A program made the position numbers and the translations under genes. Of a stretch of DNA of 64,000 nucleotides, positions 46,628 to 59,271 are shown piece after piece. Within the stretch, counting starts at the first letter, position 1; each line of letters opens with the position of its first letter. A model generated the notes under the pieces. That model saw nothing but the letters and a program-made list of their open reading frames with translations, was not told the DNA's origin and ran no database searches. This stretch comes from Salvator merianae (lineage: Eukaryota; Chordata; Lepidosauria; Squamata; Teiidae). The stretch spans positions 27,443,376-27,507,375 of the forward strand of contig QVOM02000101.1 of the NCBI GenBank assembly GCA_003586115.2, read 5' to 3'.

Positions 46628-46675
46628 ATGCACACACATGCTCTCTCACACACACACACTCACACACATATATGT
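46628..46675. repeat. CA-rich tract
   Basis: Interrupted CA and CACACT units. Confidence 0.8.
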
Positions 46676-48145
46676 ATGCACACACTATTATTTTCTTAAC
46701 ATGTAAACCAAGAACAACTTTATTAGCAAAGAGATTTCAAAACAGTGTGCTGCATACGTGGATCTCACTTAATTAAAGGAAAGAAAAAAGAAAAAAATAT
46801 ACTTCTTTTATGCCCCATAAGATGGGTTAGAATTACTCTGTAAGAAGAAAAATGCAAACAACCAAAGAAGGCACAAGAAGGTGGTGAAAAGAGCCAAGGT
46901 ATTGCATAATAATCCTTTTGGAGCTCTTTCTCCTGCTATCCACTTGCAGTAGGAGTCTTACTGCCATTTAGGCAATCAAAGTCATCTCTGTGGTCATCAT
47001 CAAACACAAGAAATTGTACATGCTCCCTACTGCAATCAAGAATTCCCCAGCTTTGATCTTGTTGGGTAGGGGCAGTCTTTCCCCCAGCCATTGAGTCTGG
47101 AAGTCAGGAAGGGAAAGGGTGCTCCTTTTCTTCACCCCATGTAAAGAGTGGCTGTGATCTTGGTGCTGGAGGGGAAAAGAAGCTGCAACATAACCACAGC
47201 TGATGATGACATAGGTTGAAGGAGAGAATCAGCTGCACCATAATCAGGGTCTCCAACAAGTCACACATCTGTGCATTAGGTATAGTGCTATTTGTGTAAT
47301 GCTATTTTTAATGCACAGAGAGGAGGTGCTACAGTTGGAGAAGTCTGCCCCACATCAGGTGGACTCACCTAACAATTGTTATTCCCTAGCAGCCAGCCTA
47401 TTTCTGACCCAGTTGGAGTTTTATTGGATGAAGCCGTAGAAGTTGGCCATCTTTGCTTTAACTTTGCCCTTCAGGGAATTTGGAGTACAAATCCAGTTGT
47501 TCACCATTATTACTTATATTGTTGAAGCATATGTGAATTGTAGTGTTAAACATTTAGATAGTGATAGATTGAGGAGCTTCTATTTCAGTCAGAACTTTAG
47601 CAAACCGCTGACATATTTTGTAATCTGTCTCTCTATATACACACACTCACACACTCACACACTGTGTGTGCGAGTGCATATGGAATATGAGACAGTAATA
47701 GAAGCAATAGCATGTAACTGCAATAAACACTTCTTAAACTTTACTCAATTCCTGCATGTTGTCATTCATTTAATTCCAGATGCCAGGCCTCTTCAGCACG
47801 ACCCTGTCTATTTTCTCTGTATTTTTCATTTCCAAACACAGCCTCCCATTGTCCTTGACTGCTGCCCATTAACAACACTCTCCATAAATCTTAATTGAAC
47901 ACAGCAGTGGATCACAGACTCATCCTTTCTCTAATGAGTTGTTTAACCCTTCAGGGACAATAGCATAGCAATAGCAGTGACAGCAGTAAGATGGAAATAG
48001 AAGTCTGCTTGAAATTCCTTATAGGTACAAGGGATCCAGAGTTCATAGATATTGTGAGAAAGACAGGAAATATTAAGAAGACTAAGACCAAAAGTAATGA
48101 TGTGTTCTGTCCAAATAAATCTCAGGTGGAGGCTTAGGCTGCATA
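46676..48145. other. Unassigned sequence
   Basis: A CA/CT run occurs at 47638-47665. The 151-codon plus-strand frame at 47443-47898 has no recognised domain. Confidence 0.4.
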
Positions 48146-48385
48146 CAGACATGGTCAAAAATCTGTAATGATTTTGTAATAGTATTTGATTTGCCAGATG
48201 TGATCACAATGCCCCAATACAATCCTGGAATATAAACCCGCTATCCAAGGTTTAAAATATTGTGCCACTGTGTGACATGCTAAAATGGACAATACCAGCA
48301 TAACGTCTGGGCAAAGTGAAATAATCCTGCTCCAGAATATCAAAAAACAGTGGAATAGGTAAGTGACAGCTGGAGGCAGTTTCAG
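48146..48385. mobile_element. GGCTGCAT fold-back MITE
   Basis: Starts GGCTGCATACAGACATGG after TTA and ends near GTGACAGCTGGAGGCAG. Internal text (TTTGCCAGATGTGATCAC) links it to the GGATTGCCACA hairpin group. Confidence 0.55.
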
Positions 48386-48439
48386 AAACAAAGCCTAATC
48401 ATTTCTATTTCTGTGGCTGATGGATGGGAAATAAGAATG

Positions 48440-49130
48440 ATCAATTTATTATTATCATTAATTTTTATACTGTTCTATGCTACTATTTGAGGGTGGTTAA
48501 CAAAAGAAGATTAAGACAGCATTAAAATGGATAGATAAAATGTAAACAAAAATATACTTACTGGGTGAATGCCAAGTTAAACAAGTCTATTTTTGCAAGG
48601 CATTGGAAGCTGCTTATTGTTAATGCCAGGCATATCTCTGTTCCACATTCTGTTGGACATTTCTGGGTATGATCTCTTCCTGGGTTTAGCTCCATGAACC
48701 TCCTCAAGTAAGAGGATCATGAGGATAGTCACCCAGAAGATATTTATTGTCAAGGCAGTCTGTATGTGGAGAGGCATTCCTTCAGATGCTTGAGTTCCAT
48801 GTAGTATAGGGCTTTAAATGTCAGTTTTAATACATTGAGTTTGATCCATAAGTGAAAAGAAAGCCAGCGAAACTTTTTAAGCACTGCTATAATCTAGGCA
48901 GTGATGGGAATTCATGCTGTCAGCTTGGTTGTGGCTTTATATGCCAGTTATAGCTTCTGGTTCATCTTCAGGGTAGTGGTCCCCAGCAATAATCTATCTG
49001 GATATTATTTGAGCCTGAATCACTGGACCAGGTTTTGTTTTTCTTTTTCCTGTCAAGGAAAGGATTCAGCTGTTTAAGAACCTTAGATGAGAATATTCAT
49101 TCCTGGCTGCCACTATCATTGCCTGAAATC
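48440..49130 (-). mobile_element. CR1/L2-like LINE 3' fragment
   Basis: The tail near 48450-48505 and the C-terminal nucleotide text near 48790-49060 match the 11490-11995 and 14238-14700 copies. No intact frame. Confidence 0.6.
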
Positions 49131-49142
49131 AGACTTGGGGGG

Positions 49143-49356
49143 GAATGAGAGAGAGGCGAGCGCCATCGGAAATGGAGAAATCAAGGCGAAGGTCTTCCCT
49201 TCGCCTTGATTTCTCTGCTTCCGGTCACGGTGAAAATCTTCGCCACGAAGACGAAGGGCTTCATTTTCGCGGATATTTTTTCACGCAAAAACGAAGCCTA
49301 GGAGCTTCGCATTCCTGCGAAGCGAAAAGGGAAAAGTGCCTTCGTGCACATCCCTA
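49143..49356. mobile_element. CpG-rich hAT MITE fragment with 18-bp hairpin
   Basis: The right end ...TTCGTGCACATCCCTA equals that of 57780-58963. An 18-bp perfect stem (49175-49192 with 49198-49215) surrounds a 5-nt loop. The left end is missing or masked by a G8 run, and no duplication partner for CTCACAAA was found upstream. Confidence 0.7.
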
Positions 49357-52300
49357 CTCACAAAGTCTACACCTGTTCTCTCCAGAGAAGAATTAAGTTA
49401 TCTAGAAAAAAAAGATCTACTAAGTTCCATATGATATGCAAAGCTGTTCCATGCAACTAACAAATGAGGTGGTAAAATGGATGCAGGACACATGCCACTT
49501 CAAGTTGCCAGTGAAAGGCATGTAGACAAATGAATCCCATTTCAGTACCTTTAAAATCTCAATACCCAAATATTTTGTGCAAACAATGCACAACTTATTT
49601 GCAAGGTCATAGGCAAGTCATATCTGACATTTTGCAAATGAGAAAGTACTGGAACAGGCAAGAAAGAAGCAAGAATGCATATCCTGTCCTGGGGACAAAA
49701 CATGTACTTAAAGAAACTTTGGCATCTTTGGTCATTATTATTGTTTTGGGCCCAGATAGAACTTCCGTTCTTGGCCAAGCTTCCAGGTTGTCCCATATAC
49801 TCTAATGCAAACATCCATGGGATACATATGAGGATCAGCTGATGATCAAGATGAATGCATCCCCCTACTTATTAATTGATTTATGTGTTGACCAGGGTGC
49901 AGTAAAGTGCAAGTGATGCCTCTTTGTCTTTTGCCTTACAAAATGGGGGGTGGTTTATCAGGTTGCATATATCTAGGAGTATGCATATATCCAATTGCAC
50001 ACACCTAAGAGCTTTCCTTTTTTCAGGTTCCAAATAGTGCACAGAAAGCTTGATATCTGTGCATTTGTATCTACCCATTTTAAACCTTGAAATGGTCTTC
50101 TCCAAGTTAGGATGAACCTCTTTGGACAACCTTATGTCTTTCCTGGCATCTGAAAAAGCACTGCTACAGGGTGATCAGCAATGAAACTGTTGACTTTCCA
50201 TTCATTTTAGGAATGCTAAAAAATCTGAAACATCTTGCGGCAAAAATGGGTGGCATAAATGACACAGAACTATGCAACGAGCCATAAGGCTAATATTATG
50301 AACACCTGTGTTATACAGCCAGATGTCATAGGTGGAGGAGAATGGCACTTGTATTGTGTGGACAAATGAAAAGAAGTTCTCTCAGATGGGGGGGGGGGCT
50401 TTTGTTAAAAAAAAACCAAAAAAAAACCTGTGAAAATCTGCTACCAAATGCCTGCTAACGCCAATATCTTCTTCATTTTGTGGCACAGTTATGCCAGTGA
50501 TATTTAATGGACCAATATTTGCTAATACCATAATATGCAAACTTCAAGTGTAATTATAAAGTATATTTTTGGTCACCTTAAAAGTAGTATTGTAGAGCTG
50601 CAAAATTTCCAAGAAAATATGGGGCACATTTCTTTGTCCTTTTTTTCTTTTTTAGAGGAAAACTTGCATAATTTGACTTTTTTAAAAAAATGGAAGAAGG
50701 AAAGGGGAACATGTTTTTTTTTTGGGGGGGGGGTTGGGGTTTTTTTGTTGTTTTTTTCTGTGCTTAATGGAAGAATGGAGGTTTCCACAGCCAGCTTTCA
50801 TTTTACATGTCACAATTTTGGGTTTGTTCTGCTGATATCATAGTCATATCTGAAAGCTTAGGTCCAATGCAGAACTCTGGAGTATGGCATAACAACCCAG
50901 AAACCCAAGGAAACGTGCATAATGGTAATAAAGGAGACAAACTCATATGCCAGGTTTGTTTTGGGTTTGTTTTTAATAGAATGATTAGCGCTCTCTCTCT
51001 CTCTCTCTCTCCCCCCCCCCTTTCTCTCTCTCTCTTTTTTTAACAGAATGATTAATTATCTCTTTTTTACTGCAAGATGACTAGATGGCCACCACACTTG
51101 AGGAAGATTTATGGAAGGAAAAAACAAACAAACATATTTTGATGCATATATGGTTAGACTTAGGGTCCATCACCAATGATTGAATGTAGAAATGCAGCTT
51201 GCGTTTATGCAGCTTGTGTTTATGACTCTTATGCATATAATAGATATATGCATAGTTACGGTTCAAAAGCACTCACACTCACTGAGAATCCACAGCTGGA
51301 AAAGGTTATTGAGGGCTTTCCAAACATATTTGCTTAACCAGTTTTGGAAATAATCTATTTAATGACATAGACTTCAAATTTAATCTAGGAGTGTTCAACA
51401 TACATCTCAAAGAAATAGATGTTTGGCTTGAGACAATTTCATAAACATGGCCTTCTGATCAGAGACCTTTTCCCTGATCCTAAAGTTAAGCAGTAACATG
51501 ATTTCACACAGAAGTAAAGAAATCGCAGTGTTGTGAAAATGAAGTCATTCTTGAAAGCAGCATCTATGGAACCACGAATGTTACCAGTCCTGCTTCATCT
51601 GTTGTACTGTGAATTCATAAAGTACTTGTTGAACCTTATGGGAAGAGAATGACCACTGGATGTTGCTGTTGTTCTACAGAAAAAAAAAAAAAAAAAGCAG
51701 CTACCTCATTAAGCTGGCTGTAAATCCAATGAGGCACCAACACAAAAGTTCAGAAGTGATTGTTTCAGGTGTTTTGCTTGTCTTTAATTACTTCTAATCA
51801 TGCAGCGACAGATGTCACATCCTCACTTTTTTCAGCAACTGCAGTTTGCCTGCACTTGTCTGTCATTTTGAATTCCCAAGCATTGCATATGTCCCACCTC
51901 AGAGATTTCAGAATCTGATGCTATAAAGAGAAGTTCCATTCTTAATATGCAAAAGGAGAAGGAAACTGTTGATGTTTCATAATTTAGCAAAATTTTCATT
52001 TCACAACCTGCTGAAGGTGAAAAAGAGTATTTAATCATGAAATCATGAAGGGCTTTTTTTTACAACAGTTTGCCAAATATAAAACTTTTGTATATTTTCT
52101 CACCGTCCTATCAGCAGAACATTGCTAATGGCAAACATTCAGTGCCAGTTGCCCACTGTGAAGGAATATTCTTATTTCTTTTCCCTTTCCAGTGGTTAGG
52201 AAAATGGAAGCATATTCATAAAAATATGAAAAAAAAAAAAATAGATACACTTAAGATAGTGAAGAGAAGAATATCTGATAGCTTCCCTACAGGAGGCTTA

Positions 52301-52420
52301 CTGACTCAGATAACAACACAGTGACAGACTTTTGGCATCATCCTTATGATCAGGAACAATGGAGTTCTCATCACATACAAACCTAACTTAGACTGCTGCT
52401 GTTGCAAATCAAGAGTAGGA
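49357..52420. other. Long unassigned stretch
   Basis: Contains a G9 run (50389), A-rich runs and a CT/CTCC tract (50990-51034). No gene or element end was recognised. Confidence 0.4.
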
Positions 52421-52424
52421 CTCA

Positions 52425-52915
52425 TTCAGATGCTGGCTGAATATCACACTAACAGGTCATTCTGAAGATGATAATCCTCCTGCATTATTTTAAGTTGGCT
52501 AGACAGCACAGCCCCATTCTGTCTCTGCATATTTTAGAGACACGCACATCTGGATATTTTACCAGTGTGAAATACCAGGAAGTGTGTGATCATGACCACC
52601 ACACATAGCTGACTTTTCAGCTCCCACACATATGCAGCAGACATGCAAATCCAGGTATTTTGCCAGTGTGAAATACTTGGAGGTGTGTGATGCCTCCATC
52701 ATGCATGCACAACCATCTTTTTTGGCTTCCACACATGTGAAGTGGCCAGAGTGATGAAGGTCACTCCAGCTACAAGATAAGTAATAGTGTTATTTTGGGA
52801 AAACCTGCCATGAGAGTCAGGTCTTCCCAAAATAGTCTACTGTGCATTTCAGGGAGGATATAGTGTAGCTATGATAGATTGTCACATATATCTGTGGCAA
52901 TCCAACCAAAGCAAT
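52425..52915. mobile_element. MITE with tandem 101-bp duplication and long hairpin
   Basis: Left TCATTCAGATGCTGGC and internal GATTGTCACATATATCTGTG (hairpin near 52878-52907) place it with the GGATTGCCACA group. Two diverged units of about 101 bp start at 52539 (GACACGCACATCTGG) and 52640 (GACATGCAAATCCAGG). A 16-bp stem (52791-52806 with 52819-52834, 15 of 16 paired) follows. Confidence 0.55.
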
Positions 52916-53844
52916 ACCATAATGGCACTGTATTTCCCTCACCTGGGGGGATCTAGTTGTCTTCACAAGTTCTGACAAGGTTTTCTTCATATTCCTCCTG
53001 CAATGTTTTTAAATTTCTAGTTGTGCAGATCTCTGGAAGGCAGGCAAGAGTCATAAGAATTGTGGTGTCTTTATTTCTTCCAACCCAGGGGAGAACTATC
53101 ATAGGTGTTTTAATAATTAAAATGGCATTTCCCCCCTTTTTCTTAATAGCCTAAAATAGCAGAAACTGCTAGAGTTGATGTATAGTTATGAGGCTTTTTG
53201 AGATAGAAGAAAGATACAGGAATTCAAAGGAGAAGTAAGGTTGATTGTCATGCTTTCAAAGGCTATATCCAGAAGGATGCAGAGGTCACATTCAGGGTTC
53301 TGTGGACTGACACTTGGGGTACTACTCTGAGACCTTCAATACTGCTCTCAAATGGGGGGCAGCACCCTGACCTTTGAGTGTGATTTTCCACTCTGACATC
53401 ACCTGTCCCCTTGTTTTGGATCACAGTGGTTATTTTGCTGCTGCAAGCTAAATTAAAGAAGCTGCCTGTGTCTTTACAGGGACACCTTGCAGGTAATTGG
53501 GTGCCCAAAATAGGTATACAATGCAGGAACCTCGTATGCCCCAAGCTGACTTGGGGACAGACATGGGGGGGGGGGAATATAGTATCTGAACAGGTTTAAA
53601 TACTCCTATCTGTCAAACAATAGCCACTAAACTATGTTTATATCTACTGATCTAAAACAAAACAAAACAAAAAAGGAACTTCAGCTATCAGCAATCCAAA
53701 AAAGCATTTGGAAACAGACATGGAAAACAGTACAGAATCAAACATATTTGAATCTCAGGCCAAAGTGCTTAGACTGCAACAAAAGAAAGTGAACTTAATA
53801 GAAGAATGCTTAGGAAAATGCCCACACAAAATCTGTGAATGAAC
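52916..53844. other. Unassigned sequence
   Basis: Short G and C runs only. Confidence 0.4.
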
Positions 53845-54385
53845 ACATTTCAGTGGACATGCACACAAACCTAAAATGGAGATGCAGTTCAAATCGGACC
53901 AAGCCATGTATTGTTTGGTATGAACTTGAGCAGGGTTGAATAGGCTCGACCCAATTTGATTCAGACCTCAAACAGGTTTAAAGTTCTTTGTTGTAAAATT
54001 AAATAGATGTAGCTGTGGAGGTGTGAAGCATCTGGTGAGGAACAGCGGATGATTTTGTATATAGCATCATATATAGTTTGTCTCTAATTGTATATGTTTC
54101 TTGCTCTGCTCTTTGATGAAAGGGGTGTTATAAATAATCATTTATAATAATAATATGAAATACATGATTTTTCAGAACCCTTTTAAAGGACAAGTATTAT
54201 GAACACAAAATGATTTGAATTGAACCAGATAGGTTACCCAGTTCAGATAAAATCCTTGGTTCAATTAGCACTCAAATCAGCCCCCTCCCGACCGAGGGTG
54301 ATTTGGGTTCAAACTAGACAAAATACTTGGTATGATTCAAATCAATTCAAAAGTGAATCACATCTGTTTGACACATCTTTACATT
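53845..54385. mobile_element. hAT-like MITE with LINE tail inside
   Basis: Outer words are AGTGGACATGCACACAAACC at the left and TTGACACATCTTTACATTTG at the right. Repeated GGTTCAAA/GAATCAAATT words belong to the TAGAGATG family. Ends are imprecise. Confidence 0.45.
54003..54155 (+). mobile_element. CR1/L2-like LINE 3' tail, nested
   Basis: GTGAAGCATCTGGTGAGG, then TTTGATGAAAGGGGTGTTAT and AAATAATCATTTATAATAAT is the same tail as the reverse complement of 11500-11640. It lies inside a hAT-like element of the same family as that other copy. Confidence 0.6.
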
Positions 54386-56373
54386 TGAGGCACACACTGA
54401 ATGGGAAGCAATGCTTAGTACATTTTATTTCTCTTCACAAGTTTAGCATCTAGTGCACACTAAATGCAGAGCATCTAGATTAGACTGCTGTTTTCTCAGG
54501 TGTTGAACCAAGTCATAGTACTTGGTCCTGTTCCAACTACCAGTCTCACCTCTCCCTGCACCAGAATTTGATTAGTAGCTCTATTGATCGATCTTCTACT
54601 AACTTTATTAAAGATGTAGTTGACACTTATGCCAAAAAACAGCATGTTATACAGAAGGCATGACAAACTCCAATACACTTTCTCTTTCACTCTCAGTGCT
54701 TCTTCTTTAGCATACAGCCTTCCATCCCTAACTGCTACATCTTGGTTTTTTTGTTTTGTTTTGTTGTTTTTTGGTGGAGTAAAAGCAAAAGTACATGTGA
54801 AGATGTAATCATCGTTTCTCAAAGGGAAGGAGGGGAGAAGGAGGGGAGATATATGAAAACCATGGTGTCTTGAGGCAACAGTCTTCTGGCGTTGCTTCTG
54901 GGTGTCCATTAAAATGGTTCTGGGCTTGGTATACCAGACCACAACCTGCACATTACCAGCTGGTCCAATATACCAGTTAGGATGCTCTGTGGACTGTCTG
55001 TAAGCAGTCCATGATTTGGACGGGATATGGCACCATTTTCATACTGAAACCTGTTCCAAAGTTCTGTCCAGTGCAGATAGAGCATTTTAGCAGTGAGTAT
55101 GGCAGTGAGTGTGACAAGGCATAAAGCTCCAAAATATTCCCTTCTAAAAATTGCTAACTCTAACTAAAGTCTCATGTTCACCAAAATTATTTTGAACTAT
55201 TTTATGAGATTTTTTTTTGCTTTGGCAGCATATATTATTAGCTTATACATGATCATATATTGATTAAATGTCTTTCCATCACAAATGCTCTGGGGAAGAT
55301 TTAATGGGACTCACGTCACTAAGAGAGCTTTTCACTGTAACAACTCAGACATATGTGAAACATATTTTTTCTTATCTTTGCTTTTTTCAGGGAGCCTGCT
55401 CTGAACTGATTAACCTCATCTTTGTTTTATTGCCCAGACTCTTCAAGCAATACTACATAAAGTATCTTGGAAATGTCCTTAGCACTTTCAGTATGTGCCA
55501 TCGGCATAAAAATAATATTGATTCCCAACTTTTCTTCTGATGATTCTTTTCCTGCTACCCTTGACCATGTACTATTAACCATTTTGATTCTTTTCTCCTT
55601 TTGTACTATCTTTATAACTAATATAATAAAGTAAAATAAACTTTACCTCTTTCTGTACAGTGTGATCCATGTCTCCCAGTTTTGTTTTTATTAATAATGA
55701 CAGTGATAGCCAATTCTCATGGTGGAGCTTTATCACTTTCCTTATTGCTCACTTCCTGCTCCTCCCATTCATTGCAAATGACTACAGCACTCCTTTCCTT
55801 TTCCATGTTGTCTAGTGAGTGTTTTCAGCCTGCCTCTAATCCCCATTAAAGGCTAAAACATGCATTCTGGAAGTTATTTTTCTGGCCATCAAGGTGCTTT
55901 ACAAGTGGAATGGGAATCCTATGTGTAGATGCAGCCAGAGGAGGAAGAGATCCAGAATTACTGTTCTTGATAACAGGGATTGGTGACTATACAGAAATTT
56001 GGAAACACACATCTCTAAAGAAATTTCCTATATTGAAGCTTAAAAAAATGCATTTTTTTAAATGTGGGACAGAACAGTTTGGAAGTACATAAATAAGTAA
56101 ATAAAATAATTTCAACCCAGCTATTTAATCCAGAATATCCAGATATATTTATATTATCACATTTCACAAATTTCACAATTGTCAAGCATCTACAATATCT
56201 AATGATGAGTTATGACTTACAGTGGGCTATGCTTCTTGGAAAAGAGGTGGATGCAATTATTAGAAATATGTTTTACATGAAGCTGCCACCTGTGATATAA
56301 AAATCCCTACTTTCTGAAGCTTTAAGTATCTCCAGTTGCTAAACAACATACAGAGGAACTGCAAAGGAGTTGG
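54386..56373. other. Unassigned sequence
   Basis: A 151-codon minus-strand frame at 54496-54951 starts at GTG and has no recognisable domain. Nothing else recognised. Confidence 0.4.
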
Positions 56374-56481
56374 GAGAAGAAGAAGAAGAAGAAGAAGAAG
56401 AAGAAGAAGAAGAAGAAGAAGAAGAAGAAGAAGAAGAAGAAGAAGAAGAAGAAGAAGAAGAAGAAGAAGAAGAAGAAGAAA
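56374..56481. repeat. AGA trinucleotide microsatellite
   Basis: About 35 perfect AGA units. Serine- or leucine-only frames come from it. Confidence 0.98.
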
Positions 56482-57636
56482 ACAGTAATAGAGTTGCAAT
56501 AAAAGAAGGTGCTGGAGGAAGTGACACATCATTATCTTAACTGATGACGTTTAAAAATGACATGCCTTGCTGTTCAGTTGTTGTCTCTAAGTCATCATCA
56601 GTTCTTATCTTGCAGAAACTTTGCAAATACTTTCCAAGTGCAAGTTCTTCCCTGATCTGAAAGCAATTTTAGACAACATATTATTGCAGGAAGCTTATCA
56701 GGTAAAGTGTCTCAGGCAAACTAAACTGTATACAGAATACAGATTTAGAGAGAAGAAAACTGCCTTAGAGACTTACTGAAAAATAAAACATTTCAGTGGC
56801 TCAGCTGAGACTCACACTGGAAAGACACATTAAAAAAAGTTTAATAGTTAACTAGGCAACCATTATATTATATTCTAATTGATCACTTAGGCTGATATAA
56901 TACATTATTGGGACCGTTAAACTGGTAGTGTATTTACGTATCTGCTAACAAATCTGCTACCATCTATATCACATGAGGAGCCCTATTGCAGGGGATGTGG
57001 TTGGACCTTTATATATTATATTCACTTCAAATGAAAATTATTTGCACACAGAAACTACTCATAGAATATATATGCATGCTTATCAAATGAAGTTTTTTGT
57101 AGCAACTAAAAATATTTTGTTCTTTTGTTAAATGTTAACAACAATGCATGTCTTGTCAATTATACTAGACCAACCTATGGATTTCCACCAGACCTTAAAA
57201 GTTGTAGGTCACAGGTTTGGTCACGAACATCTTCCTGAAAGAAGAAAACTGAGAGTCACTTCAGTATCTTTAAAGAAAACGACATACATATGACCAAGTA
57301 GTTGCCACAAACCAATTCCAACTTAATGGCATCAGAAAACAATTCATTATTCACTAATACAGTCCTTAACATTTCATGCTACAGCCTTTAAAAAAAAAAA
57401 AAAAAGTTTTCTTCAGCATTCAATTTAGTTCTCTCTCCAATGCTACCTCCTTAAAATAAAATAAAATATTCTAGCCAAGTTTACTCACATAAGTAATTTC
57501 CCAACAGTTGTCCAGTATTTTTTAGCACTCTCACCATAGCTGGAGATATACAAAGTCTTGACGTAGATAGAAATGATACTGAACAAACTCACCTCTGACT
57601 CACTCCACTGAAACTAACTGCAAATCACTGATAGTC
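56482..57636. other. Unassigned sequence
   Basis: An A18 run near 57389. No features recognised. Confidence 0.4.
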
Positions 57637-59271
57637 CCATTCTAACATGGAAATGACCTGCACTGCGAGGTCCTATACCTGAATATCAGCAGGAAACCAT
57701 CATTTGTGGTGCAAATGCTGATATTTTGTGCCCAATCCTCATCATAACAGCAGTCAGGAAGTCTATGACCACTGCGATGTAAGGACATGCACGAAGCTTC
57801 GTAACATTCGAATTTCGAAATGGCATTTTCTCCATCTTCGCATGAAATGCGAAAGGAAAAACGAACAGCGAATGCGAATGGCTAAGGTCCTGGCAACTTT
57901 CGCTGCAGTTCGGGACCTTCTCCATTTGCCGAAAAACCTCCCTCTTTTTTTCACCACTAGCAGCTTCGTTGCGTCGAAGCATTGACGCTTCGCAGCCTCA
58001 ATACACTGCCTCTAGAGGTTGTAGAGAAGTAGTGTAAGCAATGACTAAAGATGGTATTTTCTCTCGCATGAGTATGAGAACTGACTCAGATGGCTAGAGT
58101 ACTTCGAGGAATTAATAAAATTGATTGAAGTGCGTTGTGGTAGATATAGTTCTGGTTTTTGGAAATGGAGGGCAAGAGCTGGGTACAACTGTCAGGTCAG
58201 CCTGTTTTCGCTACTGCTCTGAACCACAGAAGCTAATGGGGCTACTTTGCATGCCGCTGAGCCCTCCCCTCCTCGTAAGGAGGAGGTGCTTGTCACCTGG
58301 ACTCTGTCTAATTGAGTTAATAGTGACCTGATTATTTTTCGCCCTCAAAAACCTCACAAGAAATCATTCAAAATCCAAAGGCCAATTGCTGATACCAATA
58401 CAGAAGCCAATAGGAAATAATTTCTGATCCATTCGATTGTGAAAGTTAAGTGCAGTCACGCGCACGCGCACACAGAAATAATAGGGGGAGTGAGAGACCA
58501 ATTGAAAACTGCGAAAAATCAATGCGAAGGGAATACCTTCACTTGCATTTGGGTACAGATTAGGGGAAAACGTGCATTTCCACGCAACCTTGCAGCTCCT
58601 GTAAGTACTGTCGCCACGTAGCAGCACTCCCTTGTTCATGCTAGCCACCGCTTAAACCCCTTATAAGTCAACTCTGCGCAACTTTGCCTTATAAAAAAAT
58701 AATACCTCCTTAAACTACCAAGGAGCACGCTCAAATGTGGAAGGGAGAGGGGGATATGTGGGGCATTTTCCTACAGAAATATGTTTTTCGATAGTTTATT
58801 TCCTTTATTTTGCAAATAACGTGCCCCCGGTTTTTGTGATGATTTTCGCAGCGAAAATGAAAGTCTCCCTTTTCGCGCCTAGAGTTTTCGCGCAAAAACG
58901 AAGCTCCATTGCTTCGCAGCATTGCAAAGCGAAAAGTGGAAAATTCTTTCGTGCACATCCCTACTGTCATGGTATCTGGCAGCACTGCAGAACATGTAGA
59001 CGTGCATAGGTGTAATCAGAAAATTGCACAGGCATAGCCACTGCATGTGGCACGGCTGTGCATTTGCACCCAAAAATGGGTGCAAATGCACTTTAGTGGG
59101 AGCAGGATAGCTGCTGACAGTAAAGCTGTGAAACACACATTTGTGCTCTGCAGCTAGCCATGACTGGGAGCAGTTATATACTGATTCTGGTCAGGCAGGT
59201 CTCTACCAAATGTGGAGCCACTTTCTTAGTGAGTGTCCCTAACACTCACTAGCTTATAGTGTGAAGAGGCC
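57637..59271. mobile_element. Multi-hairpin MITE interrupted by a hAT element
   Basis: The left part (57637-57779) holds ATTCTAACATGG and ATCAGCAGGAAACCATC text. The right part (58964-59271) holds a perfect stem 59058-59072/59077-59091, the GTGAGTGT/ACACTCAC hairpin near 59229-59250 and the end GTGTGAAGAGGCCC. Both belong to the GGGCCTGTT family and join if the hAT at 57780-58963 is removed. The left terminus is truncated. Confidence 0.65.
57780..58963. mobile_element. CpG-rich hAT element, 1184 bp, nested
   Basis: The left end TAAGGACATGCACGAAG and the right end TTCGTGCACATCCCTA are inverted repeats. The flanks CTGCGATG (57772-57779) and CTGTCATG (58964-58971) agree at 6 of 8 positions. The right 262 bp is shared, inverted, with 63735-64000. 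It is rich in CpG (TTCGC/GCGAA words). The middle (58000-58470) is unlike the other copies and has no transposase signature, so it may be a non-autonomous long form or a decayed parent. Confidence 0.7.

Noticed and set aside
46720..47200. Possible processed pseudogene
   Set aside because: Several stops in every frame and no protein family recognised.
54496..54951. 151-codon minus-strand frame
   Set aside because: GTG start, no splice or poly-A context noted, odd composition, no recognised domain.
56260..56532. Poly-leucine and poly-serine frames
   Set aside because: Products of the AGA microsatellite.
58737..59009. Open frame similar in two places (58737 and 63734, both beginning MEGRGGYVG)
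   Set aside because: The similarity comes from two copies of the same hAT end. The frame continues into the terminal repeat, so it is not evidence of a protein.
59228..59255. Terminator-like or regulatory hairpin
   Set aside because: The GTGAGTGT/ACACTCAC stem is part of the MITE subterminal repeat shared with other copies.
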